Below are positions 1 to 12,089 of a stretch of 64,000 nt of DNA, one piece after another. Within the stretch, counting starts at the first letter, position 1. Every line of letters starts with the position of its first letter. The stretch is from Tipula vernalis (Eukaryota; Arthropoda; Insecta; Diptera; Tipulidae): positions 25,441,653 through 25,505,652 of the forward strand of contig OY282560.1 in assembly GCA_958295665.1 (NCBI GenBank). Direction: 5' to 3'. The position numbers and the translations under genes were made by a program. Under the pieces are notes generated by a model that was given only the letters and a program-made list of their open reading frames with translations, ran no database searches and was not told the origin of the DNA.

Positions 1-584
1 TTGGGAAAGTACCACTCCAATGGCGTAATCGCTAGCGTCCGTGGTTAAAATAAAGGTTTTTCCGAAGTGTTGACGTTGCAGTATAGGGGATGACATTACA
101 GAGTTCCTTAAATTATTGGAAAGGTTCGTCGCAATGAGCATTCCATTCGAACTTTATATTTTTACGCAATAATCGACTCAGGGGGTTTTGAAATTTTAGA
201 GTAATCTTTAATGTATCTCCGGTAGTAACCAGAAAATCCAAGAAAACATCTGATATCTTTAGCATTTGTCGGTGTAGGGTATTTCATTATAGCACTTACT
301 TTAGATGGGTCAGGTTTAACACCGTCCTTCGTCACAATATGTCCCAAATAACAAATTTCGGTTTTTAGAAACTGACACATGCTATTTATAGGCTTTAATT
401 TTAGATTATATAAACGTAAACGTTTCAAAACATCAATTAACTTTGAGTTATGGCCTTGAAGGTCGTAACCGTAAATTACCACGTCGTCAAGATACACAAA
501 ACATCTGAGACCGTTTAAACCTAATAATATCGTATTCATCATACGCTGAAATGTTATAGGTGCCCCTTTTAGACCAAACGGCAT
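1..584 (-). pseudogene. gypsy reverse transcriptase / RNase H fragment
   Basis: The open stretch 162..584 starts with MPFGLKGAP, the conserved entry to the reverse transcriptase palm, and holds the catalytic FVYLDDVVIYG motif, then the YLGHIV and FLGFSGYYRRYI motifs of Ty3/gypsy pol. After a frameshift the same strand continues to the window start with an RNase H opening containing ILTTDASDYAIG, so the first catalytic Asp is present. The rest of RNase H and any integrase lie outside the window. The style is 17.6/297-like (inference). Not a host gene. Confidence 0.85.
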
Positions 585-969
585 TCACAGAAAATGGAAA
601 TGATCAGTTCGAGTGTGATTGAAAACTTATTTTAATCTGTCCAACGTTAATCGCGTAATCGTTTGTATTAACTAAACTTATTGGAACTTCGTTAAGAGCG
701 AAATTGACTACTGAGCTGGCAATATACACACCATTTGTAATTAATTTCATGCGAGAGACAGATATAATCTTTGTTAATTTGACAAGGATTAGGAACGTGT
801 ATAATCTTTTCGACTCGGGGAGGACGTGTTTCGTTGGAAATTTCTAGATCCAAAACTGATTTTGGCAACCCACAAAGCGGTAACTGATGTTCTACACCTT
901 GAAACGGAAATTTAAGAGTAGAACTATTGTAATCGATAGTACATTTATTGTCTTGCAGGAAGTCTTTTC

Positions 970-1494
970 CTAAAATACCATCTGACCTAATGATTCCAGA
1001 ACTAAATGAATTTTGTGGTCTATTTTTGAATCACCTACTAATAATTTACTGTGACAAAGTGCTAACGTTTCAATTTTTTCTGACGTAATGCCCTTTATTT
1101 GACACTTAAACTCGGGATGACAAACTGTTCTAGGTTTAACTGGAGTTTTTTTTATAAGATTGAAATCCGCTCCTGTTTCAATAAGAAAGTATAAAATAGG
1201 GTTATCGGATATGTCCATATTTAGAGTGACGTATTTTGCATTGACGGAATTATTATTTGATGACTGGTATAGTATTTTTGGGTATTCATTAGACGTTGGT
1301 TGATTTTTTTCGATCTTTTCATTATTAACGGATACGGCGGATGACAAATCGATATATCCACTAACAGATTTAAGCTCAGAATTAGTAGAATTAGTGGCAA
1401 CCTCGAAATTATTCTCATCAAACAAATTTAGTACGGAAATATCAGATTCAAAATTATTTTCAAAATGGTTTTCGACAAGATTGTTTCTAAACAA
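970..1494 (-). pseudogene. gypsy retroviral-type aspartic protease fragment
   Basis: An open stretch of 174 codons. Its middle reads FLIETGADFNLI, matching the D-T/S-G-A active site of retrotransposon proteases with Asp replaced by Glu (E-T-G-A), so it is probably inactive. The N-terminal half is rich in Asn, Glu and Ser, as in gag-protease linkers. It lies between the zinc-knuckle and reverse-transcriptase fragments in the expected order. Confidence 0.65.
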
Positions 1495-1547
1495 ATCCGA
1501 TAATTTTACGCTCTGTTCAGAGGGAGTAGAGAAATAACGGCACAGAT

Positions 1548-1781
1548 TTAGAGGTTTTGAACTCGGACAACTATATCCTGATTCTTCTGAACGAGTTCCT
1601 GACAGTTTTTCGCGACATTTATATTTTTGTGTGAAGGTGGCTTGGAATTTTCTCTTCGCTGATTATTATATATCCGCTTTCTGCAATCTTTCAGCATATG
1701 TCCTATATTTTTACAATATAAACACCTCACTGGATTTGTGCTAGTTTGAAAGTTTGTCACTGGTTTTCCATTACTGGGCAC
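1548..1781 (-). pseudogene. gypsy gag C-terminal zinc-knuckle fragment
   Basis: A short frame with one CCHC knuckle, CLYCKNIGHMLKDC, followed by a basic, Asn/Gln-rich tail. This knuckle is the nucleic-acid-binding part of retrotransposon Gag. It lies upstream, on the minus strand, of the protease fragment. The rest of gag is not recognisable. Confidence 0.7.
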
Positions 1782-1860
1782 GTAATTCCGAGAATTTGGT
1801 GAGATTGAAGTATGAGTTGAACTTGGCTTGTTCAGTTCAACAGCGCTTTTCAGTCAACAG

Positions 1861-4079
1861 CGCTTTTATTTGTCCAAAAAAATTAAAAAACTTCGGTCGA
1901 AAAATTTAACTTATTGAACTCAAAATTAACACTGATTTTGGCGGTTTACAGCTATAGACTTAAAGGACACATCATTAATGTTCTTACACCTATAGAGACG
2001 CACACTGGCGCACACGAAACAAATGTGTTCGGCACGCTGCTGTCAAAGAATTTCAATTTTGATTCAACACTGATTTTGAGCAGTCCACGATTTTGAATCT
2101 GAAAGGCGGTTCTTGATAGTTTTGCAATGGTAGTTAGGCTCAAACATAATTTGTTACCGACCTATTTCCATGTGCCGGAAATTGGTACATGTGAAATGCT
2201 TTATGAGCTTTTTTTATAAGAAATGTAAATAACTTTAGACTAGATTGTTTTTAAACAAGAAATACGTTACTGTATAAAGGTTTATTGATTGTTAAATTAA
2301 AATCTTTTCTAAGAAAAACATTGGACACAAACATCACTTCACAAAATTCTTAAGCAAGGTGGATTTTCCAAATAACATAATATTGTATCAGTTACCACAT
2401 TTTATTACAGCATGGTGGTTTTTTTTTTGTTTTGAAAATGAACTTAGGCCACTTTCAAAATAAATGGCCCAATTATGTAGCACACTTCAAAAGAAGAAGA
2501 ATATTTGTGTTTCTCGCTTCTTATGATATTTTAAGCACAAATTTTAAGGAACTATGAACGGCTGACTTTGTCATCGATTTTATACAATACACCAAACACA
2601 AAATTAGTTTCGTAATATCCGCATAATTCATATAAATAATAAATAAATCAACGAATTTGGACATTGCATAACAACATTGCTATATTAACATTTTTAAATT
2701 AGAAAAAAAAACATAAAAATGGTTATGTGACATAAATTTATGTTGAATTCATAATGTTTCCGCAAAATATTTTTTTTTTCCAACATTAACGTCATACATA
2801 GAAAATGTATGATGTGTTGATTTTAATTTTATATAAATATTTTCGCTAAGCTTTTCCGATTTGCTTATACATATTTATGTATTTCATGGAAGTACTAAAT
2901 TCGCCGTAAAGCTATAACATTTATATGAATACAAAATACGAAATGTATGAGTGTAACATGCAGGTGTATTTATTGATTACGATATTTATCTCGAAAGCTA
3001 ACAAAATTCTTGGATAATACACAAAAAGCTAAGCTGAAAAGCTTTTTATGCGGCCTGATCTATTTTTATTTTATGTTTAGATGTTGATTCTACAATAATA
3101 ATATATCGTGACATTAACTTTATGTCAACAATACCAAGAAGCCGTGTTAAGGCATAAACATACATACATACCAAAAAAAAAAATATTGTTTGGGGAATTA
3201 TCATAAAAAATTCTATTTTATGATTTTCTATATCATTTGCTTATGTTAAATTATCATAAAAATATGTTTATAGCATACAAAAAAATTTCTTTCGTACTTG
3301 TCTTTGATTTCGAACAAATCAATAAGATGTGAATACGATTTTACTATTTGAGCGCTGCGAATTTCATTTTTATATGATTCGGATGATTATGATATAAAAA
3401 GCTTTAGATACAGCTTTTTTTACAAATCATTGGTTTGAAATATTTATATGACTTTTTGATATGCAAAATTATTATTTGTAATAATTTGGGAAAGCTATGA
3501 ACCGTTTATGTAATTTATGGTTTCCTTTATAGATAAATATTGTGATGAATTCAATATAAATTTCAGTAAATTTGTTCAGTCGCGTTGGTCTAATGTTGGT
3601 CGACATTTATTTGAATTTTTAGCTGCCTAGAACTCCCACAAAATAGCCACGGCCATTCTATGTATACAGAATAATAATATAAACTCCTTTTAATCTTTAC
3701 AGCCTGGTACGCAGCTGAATTGAAATGAAATTTTTACTGGCCTCCAGAAGATACAAAATAAGTCAGACGTGAAAAAACAGCTGTCGCAAATTTAAACAAT
3801 TAAAATTAAATACAGTATGCGATTGAAAAACAGAACATCAAACTCAAATGATGAAATGTCAAAATTTAGCTTCACATTAATGATACATGAAGATAAAAAC
3901 ATTGTGAAAAATTGTGTAGGGGTAAAACAGAGACATCTATGATCAAATACAAACAATTCATTTTTCTTTAGCTAAAATGAAATTCAGCGGTTAAATTCAG
4001 CAAAAATTTTGAAAATTTGAACTTTATGTTTTTGGGAATCTACATACTATTTAGGCGATTACCTTTGGGAAAAGAAAAG
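1861..4079. other. AT-rich spacer, no gene recognised
   Basis: Long A/T runs, tacatacata microsatellite and short frames only. Around 3180..3260 a sequence with ggggaattatcata resembles one near 30515..30545, which suggests a dispersed short repeat. Two cagcgctttt copies lie near 1840..1868. Nothing else is supported. Confidence 0.5.
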
Positions 4080-5720
4080 GAGACAAAGTGAAGTAAATAA
4101 AAGGCAGCTATCCTTCTAGTCAAAGGAAGATCTCCGAGCGGGTCACCTGCCCCGAAGGATGGCTGAGACTCCCATAAAACCCCATCCAATATACTTGAAT
4201 TGACTCAATGAATACATCCGCCACCCCACCGGATGACCCCTCTTAGGAGATAAGAGTCTTACTCGAGTGACTCCCATGATACCGCGGACTCCCTTTAATG
4301 ACGCCCAGCACCCACCGTCACCTGCTCTGGATGACGTGGGCTAAGTAATACTAAACGTTGGTAAGAAGAGAAGTCTAAAATTAAAAAAGAAACCCCTAAA
4401 ACAATTCGATAGTAAAGCTTTACATATAAAGAAAAGTGAACTACACCACTTGAAATTTATTTAACAAACAAAATAATAAATTTACCCGATTCACATCTCC
4501 CGGCATTCACCGTCTAGATAATAGTGGTTTGGTCCCCTGATAGTCCAGAGGATTTAAAAGGTACTTCTGGGGATGGTATGCGGGGTTGGCCTGAAGATGA
4601 ACCGGGCGTTGGACATTATGTTGATTCCATTTGGTTAGGTTTCTATGGCTGTTTTGGGGTTTTTCTTCTGTTGTTTGACTCAGTCAGTCACTCTTTGTGT
4701 TACACTCTGTACCCCATTTTTTCTTTTTGTTTCTTTGTTTGCTTTTCCTTGTTACACTGAACACTGTTTCAATAGGCACATTGATTGGTACAACTCAATG
4801 GAGAACGTTTTATTTAAAGGTTTATTATTTTTTTTTATTGATATATTCAAATATATAAACAATTACCAGTTTTGTTGATTTATTACTATACAAAAAATGT
4901 TTTTTTCGGTTATTTAAGGTGGTGTTATTTAGGGTATGAATTGTAAACTCAAACTAATTTGACATGGGTTTTTTTCTTTAACCGATTTGGGTCGAGTTTC
5001 CTCCAATTAAACGATGACTGAACATAAAACGATTAAATGCGACGACTAAATTTTCGAACTGATTTTGAATTTTTATTTCAAAAACGTCCTGTCACTCTGT
5101 AAGCCCAAACGGTACTGAGTGAAGACGTGGCAAGAATTTAGTAAACCTTAATAATATCTCAATAAGATCATCCAAAGTCTTGAGGTCGATCCATACACGT
5201 ACCATAGATGTTGATGTTGTTCACTTTTGTAGTAGGATGTGTTTGGATGGGAACTTTAGATATTGGAATGTAGCAGCTATAGCTGCTGTGTGTGTAGCAA
5301 ACAAAACGTTAAAGTTTCATCATCCTGATAAAGACATGTATTTTTGTTGCAGTAAGTATTATTAAATTACTTGAAAATCTTTCGGACCGAATGAGATGGC
5401 ACAATCGAATGTAGTGTATAAAAGCGGCGTCTAAAAGTCATCCTTCCGGAATATCAGGAAGCCTATCAATTCTCCTTGTAACGAGACCGACACGGATGGT
5501 GGGTATCGGTCTGTTAACAGAAAATTGTGTTACTCACTCAGAGGCTTTGGACGGTCATGTTGAGGCCGGCTAAGCTCAGCGGATTGGGGTGGGGTTTCCC
5601 AAAGCTTGAGTGAGTCTTATTAGACCGCTGGAAAAATGACTAAGGAATCAACAGAGGAAAAAAAACAGAGATAGGGAACGGAAACAGGGCATGGACCAAC
5701 TCACCGTAGAATGCTGAGAA
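4080..5720. other. Three GC-richer islands in AT-rich spacer, possible retroelement scraps
   Basis: About 4110..4350, 4500..4640 and 5385..5700 are clearly richer in G and C than their surroundings and carry phrases such as gggtcacctgcc, ggatgacgtgggc and gagaccgacacgg. They read like untranslated or 5' pieces of non-LTR retrotransposons, but no reverse transcriptase motif was found, so the assignment is a guess. The open frames at 4524..4878 and 5180..5365 show no recognisable domain. Confidence 0.25.
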
Positions 5721-7070
5721 TGCACTTACCAAATCATCTTCTAAAAACCTTTTAAATTCTCATCCTGAAAAGCAACAATGAAGCGAACTATACGAGAAAA
5801 AAAATAATTGTAAAACCGAGAGAAACCCGAAAAAAAAAATATTAATGAAACAAGAAAAGAGAAAATGTAAAAATTACAATATAACAACAAAAATATAATT
5901 TTAAATTGAAATTAAAAATAAGAAACTTAAATTAATTACTAATTACTACCTAACCCCCCCTAAAGACGTCATAATACTTAAATTAAAGAATATAATATAT
6001 ATATAATATAATAATAGTGTATAAAAAAAAAACCTGATTATATTATGTTGGTATGGCCATACTTCTTGCATATTATGCACCCCATTTTGAGACACAAATG
6101 TTTTTTTTTTTTTTTTAGAGTTTTTAAACACGACAAATAGTTTGACCGTTTCAAATTTTCCTGTGATGAAAACGGTTCACTTTATCACTTATCACATTTA
6201 TTATTTGTAGTTTAGTTATATTTTTTTTTTTCTACACTAATTAATTTTCGATACGTATTTAATTTTCTGTTAAACTTTTAAAAACGTTCAGTATTTCATA
6301 ATTTTTCACAGTACATACACATTTTAAATCATATATTTTTGGCCAAAGCCTATATACGATGTAACAACGCCTGACTCGTATAATGATTTTACGGACCAGT
6401 TATCACTCATTTACAGTTGTATATATGTGTATATTTATCATGATTGCCTCGTCGATTTTATATTTCATGATTTAGGTACATTATATATATACTTATAAGA
6501 GTTTTATTGGTTCGTTTTAGGTGACCAGATACCCCTGTTAAAACAATTCACTAGCATAGTTTTCTTTTGTAATTTTTCATAGTTTTGAAGTATTATTATT
6601 TTAAGTTTTAAGATTTTTACAATGGATTGATTTTTTTATTTTAACTAATTAATTTTAACTATATTATATAAACTTATTAGATTTTTATAACATTACTTAA
6701 TAACCGCTAGATATAATTAGATACACTTTCCAAATTTCGATCAATTTTTTTTTCCACAATCTAGACTAGTGATTTCTAGACGAAAAAAAAAAAAAAAAAA
6801 ATAGTATCCACATACCAAAAAAAAAATATGATTTTATTAGAGTTAATCACAAAAAAATAACACTTCAGATAACTCAGAATTTTTTATGTTTTTTTTCCGA
6901 TATTTAGAAAAAAATGTTGTACCTCGACAAAAATTGGCAAAAGACTCCCGATCTTTCCAAAAAAACCGATATTTATTAACAAAAAAAAAACAAAAAAAAA
7001 ATCATCATGGTTTCCTGATGACCCCACCCAATAATAAAAAAAAAATTGTTTTTTCTGAAAACAGTAGAGG
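5721..7070. other. AT-rich spacer with long poly-A/T runs
   Basis: Dominated by homopolymer A or T, for example near 6105, 6780 and 6970. Short frames at 5946..6131 and 6886..7089 are lysine- or phenylalanine-rich products of these runs and are not taken as genes. It ends at the left inverted repeat of the Harbinger element. Confidence 0.5.
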
Positions 7071-7096
7071 AATTAAGCGCAAATTTTAGTGGAAAA
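7071..7096 (+). repeat. Left terminal inverted repeat of Harbinger element
   Basis: Contains aagcgcaaattttagtgg followed by an A run. It matches the complement of 11867..11893 except for one A indel. The TTA before it may be the target duplication. Confidence 0.75.
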
Positions 7097-7390
7097 AAAA
7101 AGCCGTCATACGAAAAAAAAATTTTAAGAGAAAAACTGCACGCAGCCAAAACTGCTAGAAAAAATTTTCATACGAAATTTTTTTTAGTGTAACATACGAA
7201 GGTATCTCTAAAGAGAATTACATAGCCGTTGAATATTTCAGTGGATATTTTTTTGAAAATTTTAAATTTTATACGATATTCGTGAAAGTTTTATACGCAT
7301 TTTAAGTAAAATTAAACTAATTATTTAAAAATATAACAAAAACGTTTAGTATATAATTATAATATAAAGTTGAAGATAATAGTACAAAAT

Positions 7391-8854
7391 ATGGTAAGTT
7401 TTGTTTTGTGACTTATTTTTTCGTTTTGTTAAGAACAAAATACTTGTATAGAAACAAGTATTTTACATACAATAAACATACAAATTTATTTTATTTTATT
7501 TTAATAAAGTGTATTAAATAAATTTTTAGTCGAAAGCGAACCGGTTAGGAAATCGCCAGAAAGATGCACTTATTGATTTGGTAGAGGAGCATTTTGAATT
7601 TATTCAAGGTAAATTTAACAAAAAATGTCGGCCATATTCCCAGCAAATTTCTTTATAAATTCAAATTTTATTGTGTTTTATTGTAGGAAAACATGCAACA
7701 GCTCGCGGGGCCAACGATAAAAAAGCCACTTGGCTTATAATAACAGATTCAGTCAACGTAGTTGGACCGATTTCAAAGACTGCTGAACAATGGCTTAAAG
7801 TATAATTTAAAATTTTTATTATAATTTAAATTGTTAAAAAAAAAATTATTTTATTTTTATTTTAGACATGGAATAGTTTAAAATATAAAGTCAAAGAAAA
7901 GCTAAAAATGATCCGGAACCACAAGAACTGCACTGGAATGGGACCGCTAGAAAATGAGTACGTTGATGAAAGCGATGCTACCGAAATAACGGAATGCGAC
8001 TGGAGGATCATTAATATGTGTAAGCTGGAATTGTTAGATGGACATGCAGAAGTTGAGTGTGGCTTTAATTTAATAGTAAACAAATACATACATTTGTTTT
8101 GTAAATACTTTTATTTAATTTAGGTAATTTTATTACAGTCTCCTTCACCGCCTACCCGAGCTCAGTCACCACAGCCGTCCACTTAAAGGATGAACGAACC
8201 GCCTATTAGCCCTCAAATACCACAGCCGTTAACTTCGAGGATAAATATAACTTCAACCAATCCAGTAAGTAGTTCCAGCATATAATAATATTAATTTTTG
8301 GGGAAATTGATTAATCAATATTAACAATAATATTTAAATTTTTACAACTCAGTTAGCTTCTCCATCCTTTCACGAAACTCGAGGACAAGTAGTGGAACTA
8401 TTTATAGAACCGGCAGAATATTTGCAAGGAAATTCATCACCATTACGAGTAGAAACACAGTCGGTCCACACACCACCTGTAAATAGCACTCCACATTCCT
8501 TAAACTTTAACACACCTCCTGCAAGTAGAAGTCGCAATACACTTCGCCCACGTCGAGTTCGGGGTCAACATAATAGACCAAGAGTAAGTAATCAATGAAA
8601 TAGTGTCCTTATAGTAGTATCTCCTAAAATATCAGTTTCAGAATCCAACTATAATGGATTCAATCCAGAGGTCCCTTCGACTCCAAGAAGAGCAAAATAA
8701 GCAACAAAGGATTATTATTCAACAAAATGAGAAAATTATAAAAAATTAGGAAGAATTAACTAAAACTTCAAATGAAACAAACAAATTATTGGGAAAATCT
8801 AATTTATTATTATTGTCAATAAATAATAAAACCTAAATGTACAATAATAATATA
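7391..8854 (+). pseudogene. Harbinger Myb/SANT-like DNA-binding protein gene, premature stop
   Basis: Exons inferred from GT..AG sites that keep one frame: 7391..7393 (ATG only), 7530..7608, 7687..7799, 7866..8075, 8139..8264, 8353..8583 and 8642..8854. Exons 2-4 encode a Myb/SANT-like (trihelix) domain: LIDLVEEHFEFI, then TWLIITDSVN, AEQWLKTWNSLKYKVKEKL and a CTGMGP motif, as in the accessory protein of PIF/Harbinger elements, which binds transposon ends and brings in the nuclease (family knowledge). Exon 5 has an in-frame TAA at 8184..8186 within a Pro/Gln-rich duplicated segment; the second copy has a Ser codon at that position. Open sequence continues after it in exons 5-7. A TAG at 8747..8749 may be the natural end or a second nonsense change. 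Full product would be Pro/Ser-rich with a Gln-rich C-terminal helix. Confidence 0.7.
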
Positions 8855-9631
8855 ATAATAAAATATAACATACGTTAAGAATATGAATTCTTTTTTGTAA
8901 CTACCTATAACTTATAATGCCTTTATTAAAAAATGGAATTATTTTTTTTAGTTGAAATGTAATGTATTTAGTTTAACGTTGCTACTTATCCTGCAAACTG
9001 CAATAAACAATGACACCAAAAATAGAAACCACCCAAAAATCAATTCAGCTTTAAGAAGATCAACTAACGGAAATAAGAAATTAGTCATATTATTAAATTT
9101 ATTTCATTTTTTTTAAATTCAAAACCTCTTAATATCAAACATACAAATAAGCAAATTATAATATTTATTGTATTTTGGCGGCTACAGCCGACTTTGGATA
9201 ACTCTCTCAGATTCCTTTAATCCATTGATACTCGAAGCATATTCAAAGAGAGAAAATTCGATTTACCGGTAATATGCCTCCGATCAATGCACTACGGTCA
9301 GGGAAAACTGTAGAAAACCCTGACCAAGAGAGTATTTAAAAAAATTAAAAAATAAACGTCTTCATGAAATTACATGCCTTGAAAACCCTAAAATTAAAAG
9401 AATAAAAAGGGGACGAGTCCCTTGGTTAATGCAAAAGATGCCTTCCATACACATTTTGCGGAATTAAATTTTTTATATTAATATTGGCGAAAATACAGTT
9501 TATAATAAAAAGTAAAATATCGAAAAAAATAAAAATTTAATTCTAAAATAAATTAATAAAAATAAGACCGAGCAATACGAAATTCAAAGGCACCTTAAAG
9601 CTTAATTTAAGTTTATACTTACCTGATATTC
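8855..9631. other. Harbinger spacer between the two convergent genes
   Basis: AT-rich with poly-A and aataaa-type signals near 8828 and 8860 that could end the plus-strand transcript. A GC-richer patch at 9170..9330 encodes nothing recognisable. No gene is seen. Confidence 0.4.
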
Positions 9632-11595
9632 TTAAATTCTATGGCCTAGATTATTCAAAAGCCAATCACGGTTTTGTTGCCCAGCAATGAATAAAGAACC
9701 CCCCCTTTGATTATTTCGGCTCTCCAATCCTTCTCGTACCGGTGTATTGAATTCCTCGTGTGGAATGCGATTATTTACTAGAACGTTGTGTAAAACAACG
9801 CAGGAAATAATTATGTTGGTGGCAATTCGAGGCTCATAGCATAATTTACGTTCACCCAAGGTACATCTGCAATTTGTTTAAAAAATTAATTGTTTTCTAG
9901 ATATAAAATTGTATACACATGTAATTACCGAAACCGATTCTTCAATAAACCAATGCAGCGCTCTATTTTGCAACGAATTTTGCAATGCAGCTGGTTGTAA
10001 TGCCGCTCTTCTTGTGTCCTGGGATTTTTGATGTTCGTCATAAGAAACGGTTGCAAAGGATACCCACTATCACCTATAAACATTTTGTTATTTTAACTGT
10101 AACATTTAGATATACGGTATAAATTGCGTTACCCAATAACCATTCCCGTCTTTCACCTTGTCGGTATCGCAATTGCAAAAATGCAAAACATTGACTACAT
10201 CCCCATATGTAGCTGTCATGAGTGAAGCTGTAATGCAAACATTTTATATTCTTAATATAACAACTAACTAACTAACTTGAAAAAAATTTTATTGGCTTTG
10301 GGCTCTTCTCTCCTATTTCGGAATTTCTTTTTCGAAAGCTAAAGCTGTAAAATAATTTTTTGAAATAAAGAGCCCAAAACCAATATAAAATTTGTTCAAG
10401 TATTAAAATATTGGATCAAAAATATAAATATAATTAATCAATAATACTTACCCACAATATCTCGCATTGCAATTCGTAATCCTTAAATCATTGTCACATA
10501 CCTAAAAAACATATAAAACAAATATACATGCTAGTAATCAGTTAAATTAGATTAAAATATTTAAGCTTACCAATTGGGTATTTATCGAATGAAACCCTTT
10601 ACGGTTGACATAGGCATGTTCAACATCCTTTTTAAGCCCGGTTATTGCAATGTGGGTTCCATCAACAATCCCTACGATGTGTGGAAAGCCATATTCTGCC
10701 AAAAAACTATGAGAAGGGTAGTCATTTAAATTTTGCAGTAAGATAGCTAATCTGTGAATGTACCTAGCCTTGGTCGATTCAATTTCAGGTGCTGTCTGAG
10801 GAAACCTTACATATTTTCCCGACAGTTTCTCGGTAATAATCTTAGTGTATTTTCTTACACAGTTGGATATTTTCGGTTGGCTCATGAATGCCAACGCATC
10901 ACTTCCGACTCTCTTCTGGTAACTGCCACTTGCCAAAAAATTTAGGACAGCTAATATCTTAAATGGCAGAAACAATTATTTAATTTTACAACAAAACAAT
11001 AAACAAATTAATTACCTACATACCTCTAAATGAATAGGAATTTTTTGTTGGGTGTCACTTAGGTTAGCAACATCTTTCACTTCCTCAATAAAATCTTTCA
11101 ACAGGTTTATTGGAAGTCTATACATTTCCATGAATCTAAAACAGAAAAAATAATAATTTTAATCATATTTCCTAAATATAACAGTAAAACTTAAGGCAAT
11201 GCCCCTTACACAAACGGCAAACCGGCCATTCAATCCGTCAAATCCAATTTTTGACACATTTATTTCACTAAGCAATATGAAAACTAGTTAAGGTTTATAA
11301 GTATCACATTATTTTAAGAAAAACTTATAAAAAAACATATTTATCATTGAAAACCCCAAATTTTATATTTTGACAGACGCAAAAAAACATGCAAATTAAA
11401 CAATTTTGTCAAAAATTGGATTTAACGGCTTGAAATGCCGGTTTGCCGTTTGTGCCTGAGGTAATGCCTTCATCATAAATCTTACCGTTTTTCTGGAATA
11501 TCAAATGGGTTCATCGTATCCCTCATCCTTTTACGTAAAATTCTCATATGATGAGTATTCTCGTAATGTAAGGCGGCCAAAGCAACTACACTCAT
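9632..11595 (-). CDS. PIF/Harbinger transposase (HARBI1-like DDE nuclease), apparently intact
   Basis: Seven minus-strand exons join in one frame: 11486..11595, 11024..11135, 10571..10957, 10452..10501, 10133..10227, 9929..10073 and 9632..9866. They give 377 residues, close to vertebrate HARBI1 (about 350). The start is the ATG at 11595. The N-terminal part holds a helix-turn-helix-like stretch (ASGSYQKRVG, MSQPKISNCV). The nuclease core carries all three expected acidic residues: GIVDGTHI (D173), LLGDSGYPL (D253) and KIERCIGLLKNRF (E289), plus YVNRKGFHSIN and QLVCDNDLRI blocks. It should cut and join transposon ends at TTA/TAA targets in the nucleus (family knowledge). No stop or frameshift was found. 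Exon 3 could start at another AG. The convergent Myb-like partner is damaged, so autonomy is doubtful. Confidence 0.88.
10276..10400. repeat. 125-bp MITE-like hairpin in a transposase intron
   Basis: Left arm 10276..10307 and right arm 10369..10400 are inverted copies (cttgaaaaaaattttattgg ... ccaatataaaatttgttcaag, including gggctctt/aagagccc). It lies wholly in the intron between the exons 10133..10227 and 10452..10501. A small non-autonomous DNA element is the likely identity; no clear target duplication was seen. Confidence 0.6.
11193..11470. repeat. 278-bp MITE-like element in transposase intron 1
   Basis: Arms of about 63 bases (11193..11256 and 11407..11470) are inverted copies sharing caaacggcaaaccggc and aaatccaatttttgaca, with several mismatches. 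The interior has no coding capacity. It sits between exon 1 (11486..11595) and exon 2 (11024..11135). It is presumably a later insertion, because the exons are undisturbed. Confidence 0.65.
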
Positions 11596-11866
11596 TTTTC
11601 TAATGAAAATAATTATATAAGACTAATAAAATATTTTTATTAATTTAAATATTTAGTTATTTACAATATATTATTGTAGACAAATTTTTATTATTGTACA
11701 ATTTTAAATTTTGTTTGTCAAATAACACAAAACTGCTAAAAAATCGAAATGTCAAACATAAATACAAAATATATAAGCAGCGACATACGTCTGCAGCAAA
11801 GAAACAATTAGTTCAATGATGGGCGTACGTTTTTATAGCAATTTACAAGAAATTTTGTCGATTTTA

Positions 11867-11893
11867 TTTTTCCACTAAAATTTTGCGCTTAAT
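11867..11893 (-). repeat. Right terminal inverted repeat of Harbinger element
   Basis: Reads ccactaaaattttgcgctta on plus, the complement of the left repeat with one extra A. It is followed by the TTA/TAA that matches the left flank. Confidence 0.75.
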
Positions 11894-12089
11894 GCCTAGA
11901 CAGGTCAATTGAACAGAATCAAAAACAAAATTTTTCCCGCGTTTTATTTTTTTCTTGTTTATTCCGTTTTGTGGTATACGTAATAAATAAATAATAACCA
12001 TAATTATGTCAGGGATATCAAACCCACCCAACCTTGGAACGACGAGCAATTGCCAGCCGTTACACCCACTTCAATCATCTCCATAATAT

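Larger units (their letters stand above)
1..1860 (-). mobile_element. Decayed Ty3/gypsy retrotransposon, cut by the window edge
   Basis: Read on the minus strand, gag zinc knuckle, aspartic protease, reverse transcriptase and the start of RNase H follow one another in normal Ty3/gypsy order. Frames change several times. The stretch 600..969 joins protease to reverse transcriptase but is broken by stops. No LTR was seen on the right, and the RNase H/integrase end lies outside the window. It is a non-functional remnant. Confidence 0.8.
7076..11888. mobile_element. PIF/Harbinger DNA transposon, about 4.8 kb, with nested small elements
   Basis: The two genes typical of animal Harbinger elements point toward each other: a Myb/SANT-like DNA-binding protein on plus (7391..8854) and a HARBI1-type nuclease on minus (9632..11595). 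Near-identical inverted repeats lie outside them, the left reading aattaagcgcaaattttagt and the right its complement with one extra A. The trinucleotide TTA (or TAA) stands at both edges, at 7073..7075 and 11889..11891, matching the 3-bp target duplication of this superfamily. Because TTAA is palindromic, the exact ends are uncertain by one base. Two further hairpin elements sit in transposase introns. The nuclease looks intact; the Myb-like partner is broken. Confidence 0.85.

Noticed and set aside
4524..4878. Two overlapping frames with Phe/Leu-rich, membrane-like sequence
   Set aside because: Driven by T-rich sequence; no domain, no splice context, and the frames overlap each other.
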